Below, piece after piece: positions 24,018-34,669 of a stretch of 64,000 bases of DNA. Both the position numbers and the translations under genes were made by a program. Position 1 is the first letter of the stretch, and every line of letters starts with the position of its first letter. The notes under the pieces are model-generated. The model was not told where the DNA came from. It did no database searches and saw nothing but the letters and a program-made list of their open reading frames with translations. Origin of the DNA: Trichobilharzia szidati (taxonomy: Eukaryota; Platyhelminthes; Trematoda; Strigeidida; Schistosomatidae); contig OX235271.1 of assembly GCA_944472155.2 (NCBI GenBank), positions 97,477,256 to 97,541,255 on the forward strand, given 5' to 3'.

Positions 24018-24225
24018 AGAAATTATTTATTTATTTATTTTTTTATTTTGATTTACAGCTTGATTTCCACACCGTATTTTCAGTACAAGTGTGGAATTTT
24101 CAGCATGGATATCGGTTGCCCAAATTCAGGCCGACCATAGATATCGGGTGTGCGCCGGCAGGGGATCGAACCCCGGACCATGTGCATGGTCGGTGAGAGT
24201 CCTAACCACTGTGCCACCGACGCAC
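24018..24225 (-). mobile_element. SINE-C copy
   Basis: The minus strand reads the head from GTGCGTCGGTGGCACAGTGG (24225 downward) to GCGCACACC, with B box GGTTCGATCCC. The C body follows (GATATCCATGCTGAAAATTC, CACACTTGTACTG, GTGTGGAAATCAAGCTGTAA), then an ATAAATAAAT-type A-rich end. It abuts the P2 element on its high-coordinate side. Confidence 0.8.
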
Positions 24226-24235
24226 GGTAACGTCC

Positions 24236-25175
24236 ATTTTATTTACATAGCTGTACAATCGCATTTATATATAAATATTTGTGTATGTACATGAGGTTTG
24301 TCAAGTTTAGATAATTGATCAGGTAATACAAGAATGATCTAATATAGAAACAAGGTTAATCAGACAGCAACTAAAGTAAGATTGAGTTAGTAAGTTAGAT
24401 GGCGTAATGTTATTGACTAAAATGTTTCAACTTAGGTCTGGTTAGCAACAGAGATAATTACAGATAGAGACTAAGTAGAAGTGTGGTAGAGAATAATGTC
24501 ACTTAAATTAGAACTGAAATTGAGCAAATAGGTTGGATGACGTAACATAAATGACTAGAAATTGAGCATTGGTCAAGTCAGTAACAGTGGTGGTGAGGTG
24601 TAGAAATTAAATCGGGTGGGGGATTTTAAATTATTTATAATGAAAGAGAACAAGAAAGTTGAAAATGTAAAATATTACAATTGAGAAGACAAAATAATAC
24701 TAATGAAGAGACAGAAAAACAGATTAGATAGAATTTACTTGTCGAACAATAAGATAGATTACGTCCATTGCAAGTGTAGTGATTGAACGAACTTCTTCTG
24801 TATGCAGAGTTCAGAACTTAGCAAGTGAATTGCCATTGCTTCTGCAGTTTGAAGAAGTCTGATTTGTACACCTTTAGGAAGACTACTTCTTACCCTGAAG
24901 ACGACTTTGAAGTTTGTTTGGGGTGTAGCTTGGTGTCCGGATTCTATCAGATGTTCTAAGATTGAACTGCGAGGGCATCGATTTTCTCCTTTGTAAAACC
25001 ATGTTGGTAAGTGTTCGCTGATACGTTTGGAAAGCGAGCGCTGGGTATTATCAGTTATCTAGACTTGACAAACCTCATGTACACACACACACAAATAATT
25101 ATATATAAATGCGATTGTACAGCTATGTGAATGAATTCGCCGAAAAGAGTCTCTTCGCTGAACGTCTTCTCTTTT
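24236..25175 (-). pseudogene. Penelope-like element family P2 with inverted terminal repeats, decayed
   Basis: On the minus strand between about 25050 and 24780 the frame reads QRSLSKRISEHLPTWFYKG, NRCPRSSILEHLIESGHQ, NFKVVFRVRSSLPKGVQI and RLLQTAEAMAIHL. These are the second half of a PLE GIY-YIG domain plus its C-terminus. The YIG half is missing at the high-coordinate end. A long 3' UTR fills 24320-24780. Both ends carry the same sequence inverted: AAACCTCATGTACA, a CA or AT run, then AAATGCGATTGTACAGCTAT. The arms lie at about 24242-24321 and 25050-25131. Truncated and inactive. Confidence 0.7.
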
Positions 25176-25179
25176 TCAT

Positions 25180-26118
25180 ATAACTCAATGGGGATTTTCA
25201 AGCTCCATTTTATTTATCAGTTTATAGTGAAAATCAGTCTAACTAGAAACCTACACAAATTTAAAGTGGAATGATATTACTAGCTTTAAAGTCTGGCATT
25301 ACTGTGAAATGAACCACGCTATCATACCTTATATTTCCCTATCAAATTAAAGGTAATATGAATCTTGGAGATATAGCGAAAGAGCCCAAGAACTTGCCTG
25401 TCAGCAGGTAATTGATAGATTCCATTATCATTTCATCTGGGCAATATGTAGATCAAGGTCTGCGACACAAAATATTTGTTCCACATAACTCATTTTTAAA
25501 CAATATGCAAGACTGCAGTGAAATAACGGTGAATTCATGCTATTTGTTATACCACAACATGGTTTAAAATGTCGCTCCAATGAAACTAGCCAATTATTTA
25601 ATTTAAGGTAGGAAATGTTCCAAGCCAGTTTTTTTCATTATTTCAATATACCATTTTAGAAAACATAGTTTCTTGTATATATAAGATAGATAACTTAAAG
25701 ACGAAACTGCTTATCACACTTATTTATTGATACCCAATGAAAGTGACTGATTGTAATTTGCAAATGACAAGTTTAGCTGTATAGATTACCTGTTCCTCCA
25801 AGTGGCTAGCCATAATTCAAGAGGTTTGAATTAATTCAGCTCTGTGGGAAAAGTCGTACTATTCAAATCACTGATGTAAACATCCACAAATGAACGAAAT
25901 GCTCATTCGATGTATCGGTTATTAGCAAGCACCACTATTTAATATGAATGGTTTCCAACTACTCATATCGCTAAGTAGTATATAACATCACCCAATACTG
26001 CTTGCTTTCCTCATTGCCATTTATAGTACCAAACAGATTACATACTGTGATCAGAATATGGTGAATTCTTAATATATGTGTAAAACTTGGGCTCTGTGGG
26101 AGTAAGTAATTTCATATT
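25180..26118. other. AT-rich stretch, nothing recognised
   Basis: No family-like frame, tRNA-like box or shared repeat was recognised. Confidence 0.35.
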
Positions 26119-26716
26119 AGTTTGTTTATTAGATGTATCACAAAGTGAAACAGTATTGTTTACTCGATGACGTTTCGAACAAAATTTATTGTTCATAATC
26201 ATATCAATTGTAATCACACGACTTCGAAACTTGAGTTTTATAGTTTTCTTTGTTCTCCTATTTGTCGTCGTTGGGATAGTAGAATTTTCCAGATATCTGG
26301 GACAGGTGTTGAATCATTCCTATTACACGTATTCCCTCCCAGCTGATTCGATAAACAAAGCTTCTGTTACCAATCTTTCCCTCCACCCTGCTGTGACATT
26401 AGATTTTAAAACTCTTATCCCATCCCATTGTATGGTTGTGTGTAATTGCATGTAGTGAGTGCTATAGCTGAACTATTCTCTAGATTTCTTATCTTATTCC
26501 GGTCAACTAATCTAAATTTTGCTAGGTTCTTAAGTTTATCTAATACCCTGCAATGATTATCAGGTCAAATACATAGGTCAAAGTAGTAGAACAGGCACAG
26601 TCAGACTAGCCGAGTCGTGTGATTATAAATGATATGATTATGAACTATAAATTTTGTTCGAAACGTCATCCAGTAAATAATACTGTTTCACTCTGTGATA
26701 CATCAAATAAACAAAC
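26119..26716. pseudogene. Penelope-like element P1, two 3' ends fused head-to-head
   Basis: From 26119 to about 26530 the minus strand reads the P1 C-terminal remnant (SVPDIWKILL-like blocks) and 3' end, as at 3.8-4.3 kb. From about 26535 to 26716 the plus strand reads IPCNDYQVKYIGQSSRTG, TVRLAESCDYK and the same 3' end. The two outer ends therefore form an inverted repeat of about 105 bp (26119-26223 and 26611-26716), ending AATAAACAAAC on both sides. Each arm carries the hammerhead-like relic (minus 26164-26206, plus 26630-26672) with GAAC/GTTC stem II and ATGATTA box. The YIG nuclease motif survives only in the right half. Confidence 0.65.
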
Positions 26717-26719
26717 GAA

Positions 26720-27570
26720 TGTGGTGAATTCTAACCATGAACTACAAATGACAAATTTGATTCAAAAACAAAATACTTCAGTAGATTAACATTACCCCTT
26801 CAGTCTACCACTGAAGTCGTTACGATAAATAAGAAGGATAAATAGAATCCTCCAATCACACAGCAGTCATGGTATTGGACAGTACTGGCATGAAAGAATT
26901 ATTAATTACACACCATCTCGTAACTGGTTATGACGGTAAAGCTGCAGCTTAAATATATACAACAGCTTCATGGAAATCAATAGGAAACTTACCATTGGAT
27001 GCTTCATTACAACAAAAAAGTTGTACAAGTACAAGATATATGGGTATGAATGAACCTGATAGATTTTCACCGTTATGTTTCGGGTTCTTACGTGTCTTAA
27101 TAAATTTGTCATTATATTGAAAAGTTTACTCTTATGACTATTAAGGAAAGAGAATTAACCAAAAATCAAAACTAGACAGTAAAGTGATTAACACAGGTAG
27201 CAGAAGACATTAAGAAATGTCGAATAATGACAATATAATTGTTAGAAAAAAAGGAGACAGATAAGTCAGAGTTTCTCACGCGATTTGAAGATCACGTCAT
27301 CAGCAAGGATCAAAGAAATATCAGCTCACTTTTTATACATATTCACTGACATCGGACCAATGAACTAGGTTTTATATAAAAAAGAAGTCTAAGAGCTTTT
27401 CTTCTTGAATAAAGCTTCCCTGGCATACCAAACGTGCAAACTGTAGTCTGGTTGTTCTGAGAATTATCTCATATGTCTACTTTAGTCAATGTTTAAGTAA
27501 TCATTGTTCAAGAATTTTTATCCGTCTGTCTTGTACACACCATTTTATTTTACTTAAGTGTCTGTATAAC
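26720..27570. other. AT-rich stretch, possibly decayed 5' part of the next PLE
   Basis: No clear reverse transcriptase motif was found. The position directly upstream of the P1 copy at 27575 suggests the last few hundred bases may be its decayed RT, but no block can be named with confidence. Confidence 0.3.
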
Positions 27571-27574
27571 CGGG

Positions 27575-28400
27575 CCAAGAGCCTAACTAGTAAGCCAGAA
27601 GATCTAAATAATGCAATCAAACAAATGAAGGAAGTATTACTGGTGAATAGCTACCCACCAGAATTTATTCAAAAACATATGAAGAACTACTGAAAAACTA
27701 AGATTAGTAATCAAAATGACGAAAATAGCGAAAATGATATAGAATTCAAAGCCTCTGTAGTACTGCCGTACAAAGAAGGAACGTCAGAAACCTTACGTAG
27801 GATTCTCAATGAGGCTGGAATTAGGGTGGCATTTAAACTCATTCAGAGGTAAACTTTATTGGCTTAAGGACTCAATAGATCCAAATACCTTGTGATGACG
27901 ATGAGGTCAATTACATAGGTCAAACTAGTAGATCAGGGTCAACCAGATTACTGGAACATACAAATTTAGCTAGACCTAGAATAAGTGACTCTGCTAAGTT
28001 AAATAACCTAGAAAAAGCTCAGTCATTGCACTGCATTCACTTGCATGTAATCACAAAATAGTGTGGGACAGGGTGAGAGTATTAAAAAGTGACGTAGTTA
28101 GGTTCAGAGACAGAGAGGTTAATCACTGCAGCTTAGTTTATCGATTATTCAGCACCGCACATATGCGATCGGAATGACGCAACGCCTATACCGGAGATAT
28201 GGAAAGTGGCAATAAACAACAAAGGAAATTCGGAGAGACAGAAAGAAAGAAAATGTACATAAGACAAATTGTGAAACCATGTGACTAAATTGATCTGATT
28301 ACGAGCAATAATTTATGATCGAAACCTTGTCATCCAGTTGTTAATAATGCATCGATGTGTGATATTTATAATAAACGTATCTAATGTGGAATTACTTTAT
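27575..28400 (+). pseudogene. Penelope-like element family P1, longest C-terminal copy
   Basis: The frames read SKPEDLNNAIKQMKEVLL and NSYPPEFIQKHMKNY, the segment after the RT thumb in PLEs. Next come IEFKASVVLPYKEGTSETLR, RILNEAGIRVAFK, and the nuclease VNYIGQTSRSGSTRLLEHTN with its Arg and downstream Glu-His. Then come LARPRISDSAKLNNLEKA and SLACNHKIVWDRVRVLKSD. A stop in the CDD block region and at least two frame changes break it. It is the best P1 reference in the window. A hammerhead-like motif ends it at 28291-28337. Confidence 0.75.
28291..28337 (+). ncRNA. Hammerhead-like motif at the 3' end of PLE P1, best P1 copy
   Basis: The order is TGAT (stem I), CTGATTA (28295-28301), CGA-loop-TCG as stem II, GAAAC (28321-28325), CTT, GTC (28329-28331), then ATCC. 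Only one base of the CUGANGA box differs, G8 to U. Here stem III is a 2-bp AC/GT closed by CTT. The other P1 copies have A at C3 as well. The motif occupies the same place, just 3' of the coding remnant, in every P1 copy. Confidence 0.5.
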
Positions 28401-28730
28401 TTGTTACTTTATTTTCATTTTCGAAATTCTGTATTCAGTCATTGTGTAACAATGAAGTGTAATATGAAAGAAATCTCTATCAATGCTTGAATGAGCTACA
28501 CTTCCAAGATGTCTACTTTAAAGGAGGGATATGCAAGAAACAAAGTAGTACAATGACAGGAAGAAGTGCTTCCAAAAGTTGCGGGTGTATGATTCTAATG
28601 TGCATTATAATCCGTAATATATATATTTTGATGTGGTTGTTTTCTCTGAGCTGGATAGAAGAACACAACCACATCAAAATCATTCACCTGAGCTACAAAT
28701 CTTCTCCATCACGTAATATATATATATAAT

Positions 28731-29136
28731 TCAAGTATTGGTTTTGAAAGGATTTTGTTTGATTGGATGGAGGATTTCATCATGAGCTGACATCAGTCAG
28801 AGAACTGTTGGAAAACCTGGGAGTACTGGACAGCTGTTTCCTCCGTCCTAGTTTGGGAATCATCGGCAGTACACACCCACCGAGGTTCTAACCCAAGACC
28901 TTCCGGTTACAAGGCAGGCTAATATACCACTGAGCCACTGAGACCCAATCCGATGGCCAGTCCATGAAGTCTAACTCCTACCAATTCACGACATAGCGCC
29001 ACCACTTCGCAATGTCTTTTTCGATGAGTTGCTGCCTCATCTTCAACCTGCTGTATCCTACTGGTCACGGCTTCCCATGAGAATACCAGGTTAACTGCCT
29101 GAATAAGGCCAGTCGTTAACGAGCATCAGATTAATT
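28731..29136 (-). mobile_element. SINE-A, full-length copy, left half of an inverted pair
   Basis: On the minus strand the copy starts with the leader (GATGCTCGTTAACGACTGGC, GGGAAGCCGTGACCAGTAGG, GGTAGGAGTTAGACTTCATG). It has an A box near TGGCTCAGTGG and a B-box region GGTTAGAACC. The hammerhead lies at 28819-28877 with box CCGATGA and four extra bases (GGAG) before GAAA. The tail ends AACAAAATCC...AACCAATACTTGA at 28731. It abuts a plus-strand copy at 29137, so the two are joined leader to ribozyme-half. Confidence 0.8.
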
Positions 29137-29305
29137 TTCAAGTAGTGGTTTTGTAGGATCTTGTAAACAGAAGGTCCTGAGTTCGAACCCTGGTGGGTGC
29201 GTGCCGTGAAGGGTCCCAAACCAGGACGAAACAGCTGTCCAGTACCCCCAGGTTTTCCAGTGGTTCTGTAACTGATTTCAGCTCATAATGAAGTCCTCCA
29301 TGCAA
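29137..29305 (+). mobile_element. SINE-A, 5'-truncated copy, right half of an inverted pair
   Basis: It begins TTTCAAGTAGTGGTTTTGTA, a module otherwise found inverted at SINE-A tails. It then joins AAACAGAAGGTCCTGAGTTC, where the leader, A box and first half of the head are missing. The B box GGTCCTGAGTTCGAACCC is present. The hammerhead (29195-29250) keeps GTCC/GGAC stem II, GAAAC and GTC but has GCCGTGAAGG in place of GCTGANGA, so the core is damaged. The tail ends near TCCTCCATGC. Confidence 0.75.
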
Positions 29306-29369
29306 TATGTATATATATCTTCAGTCTTTACAATTTAAATATATATATATATATTCAGAACAAAATATT

Positions 29370-29412
29370 TAGAGCGAACAATTGTTTTCAATAAATTCTT
29401 CTTCAGGCTCTA
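29370..29412 (-). ncRNA. Hammerhead-like core, left arm of fold-back element
   Basis: On the minus strand stem I pairs TAGAGC with GCTCTA (six of six). The box is CTGAAGA, which satisfies CUGANGA. GAAA is followed by the self-complementary ACAATTGT and then TC, giving a loopless stem III and a UUC cleavage triplet. The weak point is stem II, AGAATTTATT, which can form only two or three pairs. The layout (loopless palindromic stem III) is that of the SINE-A ribozyme, but the sequence is different. Confidence 0.45.
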
Positions 29413-29897
29413 CAATTATAAATCCATTAGTTTAAGCATACAATAGCCAGCCAGTAAAGGCGAATTAGAATCATATCAGAAAGTGTATTGTGGAACAAGT
29501 ATAAGATGGGATGGAACGGTAGTCAGATAGTTTTTTGCACCAAATCATCGTTATTATTTTACAGTCATTCTTATTGTCGTTATTCTCAACCTTGAACTTA
29601 TGTCTAGTCCGCCCCATTCGTTGGTTTATTTTCATATTGTCTCACACACCCTGATTACACACACTCTCGAAACCTGTATTTTCTGTTGACTATATTTAGA
29701 TGTATACACACACATCATTAAATTAAATTAATTCAACTCATTTTGTCCCATGTTCTCATTGACCATGCATATTAAAAAACTATCTGACCACTGTTCCATT
29801 CCATCTTATACTTGTTCCACAATACACTTTCAGATATGATTCTAATTTGCCTTAACTGGCTGGCTATTGTATGCTTAAATTAATGGATTTATAATTG

Positions 29898-29940
29898 TAG
29901 ATCCTGAAGAAGAATTTATAGAAAACAATTGTTCGCTCTA
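29898..29940 (+). ncRNA. Hammerhead-like core, right arm of fold-back element
   Basis: Stem I is TAGATC/GCTCTA (five of six). The box CTGAAGA is at 29904-29910, GAAA at 29921-29924, then ACAATTGT and TC. Stem II, AGAATTTATA, is nearly unpaired. It is less likely to be active than the left-arm version. Confidence 0.4.
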
Positions 29941-29959
29941 AATATTTCGTTCTGAATAA

Positions 29960-32185
29960 ATTATGGGAATATTCAATTTAATATATATAATATATTATAA
30001 AGGACTATATCAGTTACACAATGTAGTTTGGGATGAGTTGATAGCTCTAACCCATTAGCTGACATTTTTAACTATCAACTGCTGATATGATAAACAAGTA
30101 CATGTATAAATCACTCATTTGTAGAGTAAATCACGTTCCTAGGAATTGATAATCAACTATGCATTACTTATGACGTTGATAAACATCAGTCTTGTTAAGC
30201 AAATAAAAAAACAAAAAGGAGAGTAATCAGTTGACGTGATTTCTCAACACATTTACAAGAGTGGTGATACTGATTTTCTGACAAAGAATATGGTTAGCAA
30301 AGCAAACAATTTTAGAACTAAAAGTAAATATTTTTACAACATGTAAGGGAAGAAATACATAACAGATTGGTATATTATCATGCATAGTTGAAACTGTCAA
30401 CCTGATAAAAATATCTAAATGACAAGCATGAAGTTAAAGATTAGTGACTGCTATAATGGAGTCAAACCGTGTTTTAAAAAACATAAGTTAATTAATTGAG
30501 AAATAATAATATTTTACGTTATGTAACCACCATTACTTTCCAGTGTTTTACATCTTTGATTCTCATTACCTTCTTAAACTAATTAGGGGTTAAGCATTTC
30601 GAAGAATTTGTTGAATTCAACATATTCAACTTAAAACATCCAGCGTTAGAAGATTATCAAGCAGCAAGATACAATTTATTCATTGAGTAATATGAAGTTC
30701 TGATTCCCACATGGATAAGAAGACCAAATGGGTGAGAATTCTGCATGCATGTGACATGTGCATAAAACTATGCACAAATGATTGGTTGAGATGAGTGGTA
30801 TACTACTAACTACTCATTTCAATCAATCAGTAGTATGTAGTTCAATGAGGATATGATTGCATTCTTGATTACCACTTATGGTATCAAGCATATCACATGC
30901 TGAGATCTAAATAATTCAGTTTCCTAAAGAAACTGTGTTGAGATTTTACCTCCTTGAATTGTGTAAATTTTAAATTAACTAGCAAATTATGGATTTGATA
31001 TCCATATTGGTCAGTTGTATATCCATATCACAACAGTTATCAGTAAATAAGCAGAATATGAGAGACTTGTTGAAGTGTTCAATCTGGACAAGTTTTGAAT
31101 TTATGGATGTCAACCTTGACTTTTATCTTTACATCAACTCACACCTGGCAATTAAATCGAAACAATGTTCAAAGCTACTTTGGAACAACTACTGGGTCCT
31201 TTCGCTGAAGATGATAACATTACTAGATGATTTAACAATCTAGTAACAATCTTTCAAATCACATTGTTGTCTTTAGTAAACATTTTAATTGTAACATGCT
31301 CTTATATCTAGGAAATAAGGTCCTATAGGTACATACCACAGTATATCCAAAGTCTTGAGGGTAGTAATTCCCCCCCCCCCACGTGGAAGTTTAAAACTGT
31401 GAAAATCATTTCAGAGATTAAGGACCTGATTGTTTAATTAGTCCATCCTAAACTAAACCCCATTTTGACTAAATCTCATTATCGAAGGGCAGTTAGCTCA
31501 GTCCAAAGGCTTAGAAAACTAACTTATACGCTTCAAAATTGATATTCGATGAACAGTGCGTCTACAACTACAAGTTTTCATAAATGGCATTACTTAGTAA
31601 CAAAAATGTTCTAATGCTTGAGTGTTCACTTTTAACACAACAGTGAGCTGAATTCTCGAGTTTGTCTTTAGACGATGAAGTCAATCACGGTAAGATTTGT
31701 TATAAATAACATTCAACTGGGTATGAAGCCTGGAAGGCTTCTATCTTCCCAGTTCGATGTAACAAACAGAGGCTACTGTCAGTCTTGCAGCACTCTAAAA
31801 AGACGTGACTGTAAGACTTCCGAAATAGCATGGTCTTAATGAAAAATCTAAATGTTTCTTGATTAGGCAGACTGTAAAAATAACTACTATCAATTCATTA
31901 TCTTTAGTTCTGATGGCACGGTGTTGTCTACATGAATTCCGGTAGATTGTGATTAATATAAAGGCAATTTCATTTCTTAATTAAAATTCAAAATTCATTC
32001 CTTTGGTAAAGAAGAGAAATAATAATAGTTTTGTGAAACAAGCAGTTTGAAAGAGTTTTCAGAGGTGTCTTACGGACTTGATTCGTTTCCTCGGACTCAA
32101 TTTGACTTTTATTCTTGAACGTTTAAGTATATTGTTTGAAGTTCGTAATGAAAGATATCTGATGGCGTGTCTTTACATCCTTTGC
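29960..32185. other. AT-rich stretch, nothing recognised
   Basis: An 11-base C run lies at 31370-31380. Chance frames up to about 84 codons occur (30989-31243, plus) without motifs or splice context that would make them convincing. Confidence 0.4.
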
Positions 32186-32189
32186 TCTT

Positions 32190-32465
32190 TACCACTTCAG
32201 AAGTTCTAAAAGTCTCACTAGTGTAAACACAGTGGTCGAAAGGTATTTTGATGACACATGTTTTCCTAGCACAAACTCATTTGTAGCTGCAAATCAATTA
32301 AATCACAAGTTAGAAAGTCATAAACGCGAGCTTCCAATGTTAAATTGCATGGATAAGAAGAAACAAGATCAGGAGTTAAACAATTGCGCTTACAGAGAAC
32401 ACAAGCATTCGAATCCATACACAGACTTTAAATCTATCCATCCCATTTCATTACAAACAAGATAA
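32190..32465 (+). pseudogene. Penelope-like reverse transcriptase fragment (motif C and downstream)
   Basis: The frame reads VERYFDDTCFPSTNSF, a RY(V/M)DDT-type catalytic motif C as in PLE reverse transcriptases. It continues to LPMLNCMDKKKQDQEL and YREHKHSNPYTDFKSIHPIS. The last blocks match the PLE pattern LPFLD...YRKxTHxxxYxxFxSxHP. The frame is open for 77 codons from 32232 and then stops. No other PLE domain is attached, so this is an isolated piece. Confidence 0.6.
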
Positions 32466-32689
32466 GTGGGATGTCTAACTAAGATAGGTAATCAAGACAA
32501 ACGAAATTCCAAAACAGGATATAAGACTTGTAAAAGAAGACTTGATTTTTAATATATAATCTGACAAATTAATCAGGAAGTATATAAACTGTGTCGTCTA
32601 AGCGATTCTGTGGAATCGACTGAAAAAAACTTGCTTAACCTATTAATACGCAAATAATTTTGGATCAAACACTAGGCTAAGATCAGTTA

Positions 32690-32890
32690 GATTAATTGAA
32701 AGCTTAGTAGAATCTATACAATTAGATTAGAAAAAAGCCTAGCTACGGTACTATATACGGTCACAGTAGGTTACGAAATAGGGTGCTGCATAGTAATTCT
32801 ACTATACCTTTGTGTGAATCTTTACGTTGATATCCCTCTCTTCTTAAAATGGAGTAATACAGGACGATGAAAGTCGAACTCAGACTTGAC
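32690..32890 (+). repeat. Unnamed dispersed repeat R1, copy 2
   Basis: It shares ordered blocks with 21040-21290 (AAAGCTTAGTAGAATCTATA, GCTACGGTACTATATACGGT, ATAGGGTGCTGCATAGTAA) and is somewhat shorter. No coding or promoter signal was seen. Confidence 0.5.
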
Positions 32891-32894
32891 GCAT

Positions 32895-33950
32895 ATCTTT
32901 ATCACAGCCCGGTAGATGTGTCACACTTCAATAACTTATATTACAAACTGTAATTATCAAATACTTTATTCAATGAAATAAAAGTGACACTGAATATTTG
33001 TCTGTCAAATGCAGTTTATTTTGGCATATAATTCTATAAACTACATGTACTGTCACATAAGTACACAACAGAGACTGAAGTAAAATGGGAAGATGACATC
33101 TGTGGAGTACGAATTGTACAACTAAGATAAGACGATAATTCCCTTGATTCATGCATACAATCCAAGCTGAATTATTAAATGTTTTGCTAGCATACAAATA
33201 AAGGAAACAGCGTTGTTCCATTGTGTTTAAAGCACTACATAATTGTTGAACTGTTTGGCCAGTATTCAACTGCTTTTCATTAAAGCAAAATATAATTTAT
33301 GTACTATCTAAACACGGTCTCTTGGTTCCATTAACAAAATTAAATTTTTTTTATTGCAATATATTTTTCTTCCAAATAATACCAACTGTACGTAAATGTA
33401 AATCTCATTAGCATTATTCAGCGTCATACGGTCTCGTTTAACGAACGAAGAGAAGTGAATATGTTGAAGACGAAGTTGAAAATACGACCAATAAAGTAAA
33501 TATTCATAATGAATTATGCAATTAGAAAAATACACCGCTATTCAAGAATTCCTATAAACAAAATAGTCCAGTTATGGAGTAGAGTTTCTTATCCTACTAA
33601 TATAAATCAAAGTAAACATACTCTGATACTGCAAGACCGAAAATAACCCCTTATGATTAATTACCGTACAAAGTATCTGGTTACAATAATTTTTTCTGAG
33701 GATTAGAATAACGTCGGATGTTAGTGATTTTCCAATAGCATTGAAGTCAAACGTACCTACATATATCAAACTAATTAACTGTTTATGAACAAATCCTTTA
33801 GCTCGTGACATTTAAAGTTCCCCCGTTTTTTTGCCGAAACAGATCACTGTTACAGACATTCTACAACAGATTTCGCTCAACTTTCTCAATAGCAATAATG
33901 CTGTAATTTGGCTTATTTCTTAAGGATATCAAATGGTGAAACAGTAATCA
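32895..33950. other. AT-rich stretch, nothing recognised
   Basis: Minus-strand chance frames of 75-99 codons occur (32970-33269, 33308-33535, 33572-33811) with no family features. Confidence 0.35.
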
Positions 33951-33954
33951 GTAA

Positions 33955-34146
33955 ACAAAGTATTTTCGCCATACTATAAGACCGACTGAGTTTCAACATA
34001 GAGCTTTGTACAGAAGTGCAGCAACTCAAGTTGATATATCCCATTTAGCCCAAAAGGTTAGAAATAAAGGAAGCAAAAGGAGATTTGAAAAAAATGACCA
34101 GATACATGAGGGAGGAACAATAGTAACATGGAGAGAAATGAAGGCT
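33955..34146 (+). CDS. Candidate coding exon or unknown element fragment, hypothetical
   Basis: After a stop just before 33955 the frame stays open for about 63 codons without an ATG. It reads TKYFRHTIRPTEFQHRALYR, then TQVDISHLAQKVRNKGSKRR, and ends HEGGTIVTWREMKA and TAA at 34144-34146. Composition is mixed and protein-like, unlike the Ile/Phe/Lys-rich chance frames around it. An AG at 33979-33980 could be a splice acceptor, making this a last coding exon, but the tract before it is not pyrimidine-rich. A second frame, ATG at 34128 to stop at 34322 (64 codons), overlaps it in another phase. No family is recognised. Confidence 0.25.
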
Positions 34147-34430
34147 TAATTTATGTAAATAGACCACGAAGGGTGAATACATCTGCACCATTAAGAACGG
34201 TTTCAAGCCATATCACCAACAGTCTTCAGCCACTGATACCTAACACACCAAGAATTGCAACCAGGCAGTCTATACCTGTCTCTGTGGCTAGAACAAACTG
34301 TCAAAATTGTATAATATGCTGATAGACCAATAAATACATGAATGAGTTGACAGGTTGTTCGAGTCAAGTCAATTAAATAAAATGTCCAACAGAAGCTGAT
34401 TTTATAATAAAATTATTTAAAATTAGGTTG

Positions 34431-34667
34431 GTGCGTTGGTGGCACAGCTGTTAGGACGCTCGCCGACCATGCACATAGTCCGGGGTTCGATCCCCGGCCG
34501 ACGCACTGCTTTACCTCGTTAAGCCAGTAATAGAACTGGCAAAGAGGGAAGGTTGGGCGTGAGGCTAGCAAGCCCATCCCGTAAAAGTAAACACCGCTGC
34601 TACAGAAACTTCTAGCTTCTAGCTTGAAGCCCTATGTTTCACTGGGAACGTGAAGGAATAAAAAAAG
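34431..34667 (+). mobile_element. SINE-B copy, well preserved
   Basis: The head GTGCGTTGGTGGCACAGCTG runs to CCCCGGCCGACGCAC, with B box GGTTCGATCCC. The body has CTCGTTAAGCCAGTAATAGA, GGGAAGGTTGGGCGTGAGGC, AGCAAGCCCATCC, AGCTTGAAGCCCTATG and CACTGGGAACGTGAAGG, then AATAAAAAAA. The acceptor-like ends pair. This is one of the least decayed copies. Confidence 0.85.
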
Positions 34668-34669
34668 GT

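Larger units (their letters stand above)
29351..29957. repeat. Fold-back element with about 183-bp inverted arms, each holding a hammerhead-like core
   Basis: The left arm (29351-29536) and right arm (29775-29957) are reverse complements with few differences: ATTCAGAACAAAATATTTAG at the left end, CTAAATATTTCGTTCTGAAT at the right end. A central 240 bp is not repeated. Read outward, each arm runs GTTCCATTCCATCTTATACT, ...TGGCTGGCTATTGTATGC, then the hammerhead-like block and the end. No open frame is present. It is not obviously a known MITE, because no target duplication was confirmed. Its inverted layout parallels the P1 pair at 26.1-26.7 kb. Confidence 0.7.

Noticed and set aside
25131..25170. 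A firm hammerhead call at the PLE P2 terminus
   Set aside because: The GAAA and palindrome spacing fits, but no CTGANGA box can be identified in any of the three copies, so it is mentioned only as a possibility.
28700..30000. CRISPR-like array of direct repeats
   Set aside because: The repeats are inverted retroelement copies of unequal length, and spacers are not regular. The window is eukaryotic in character.
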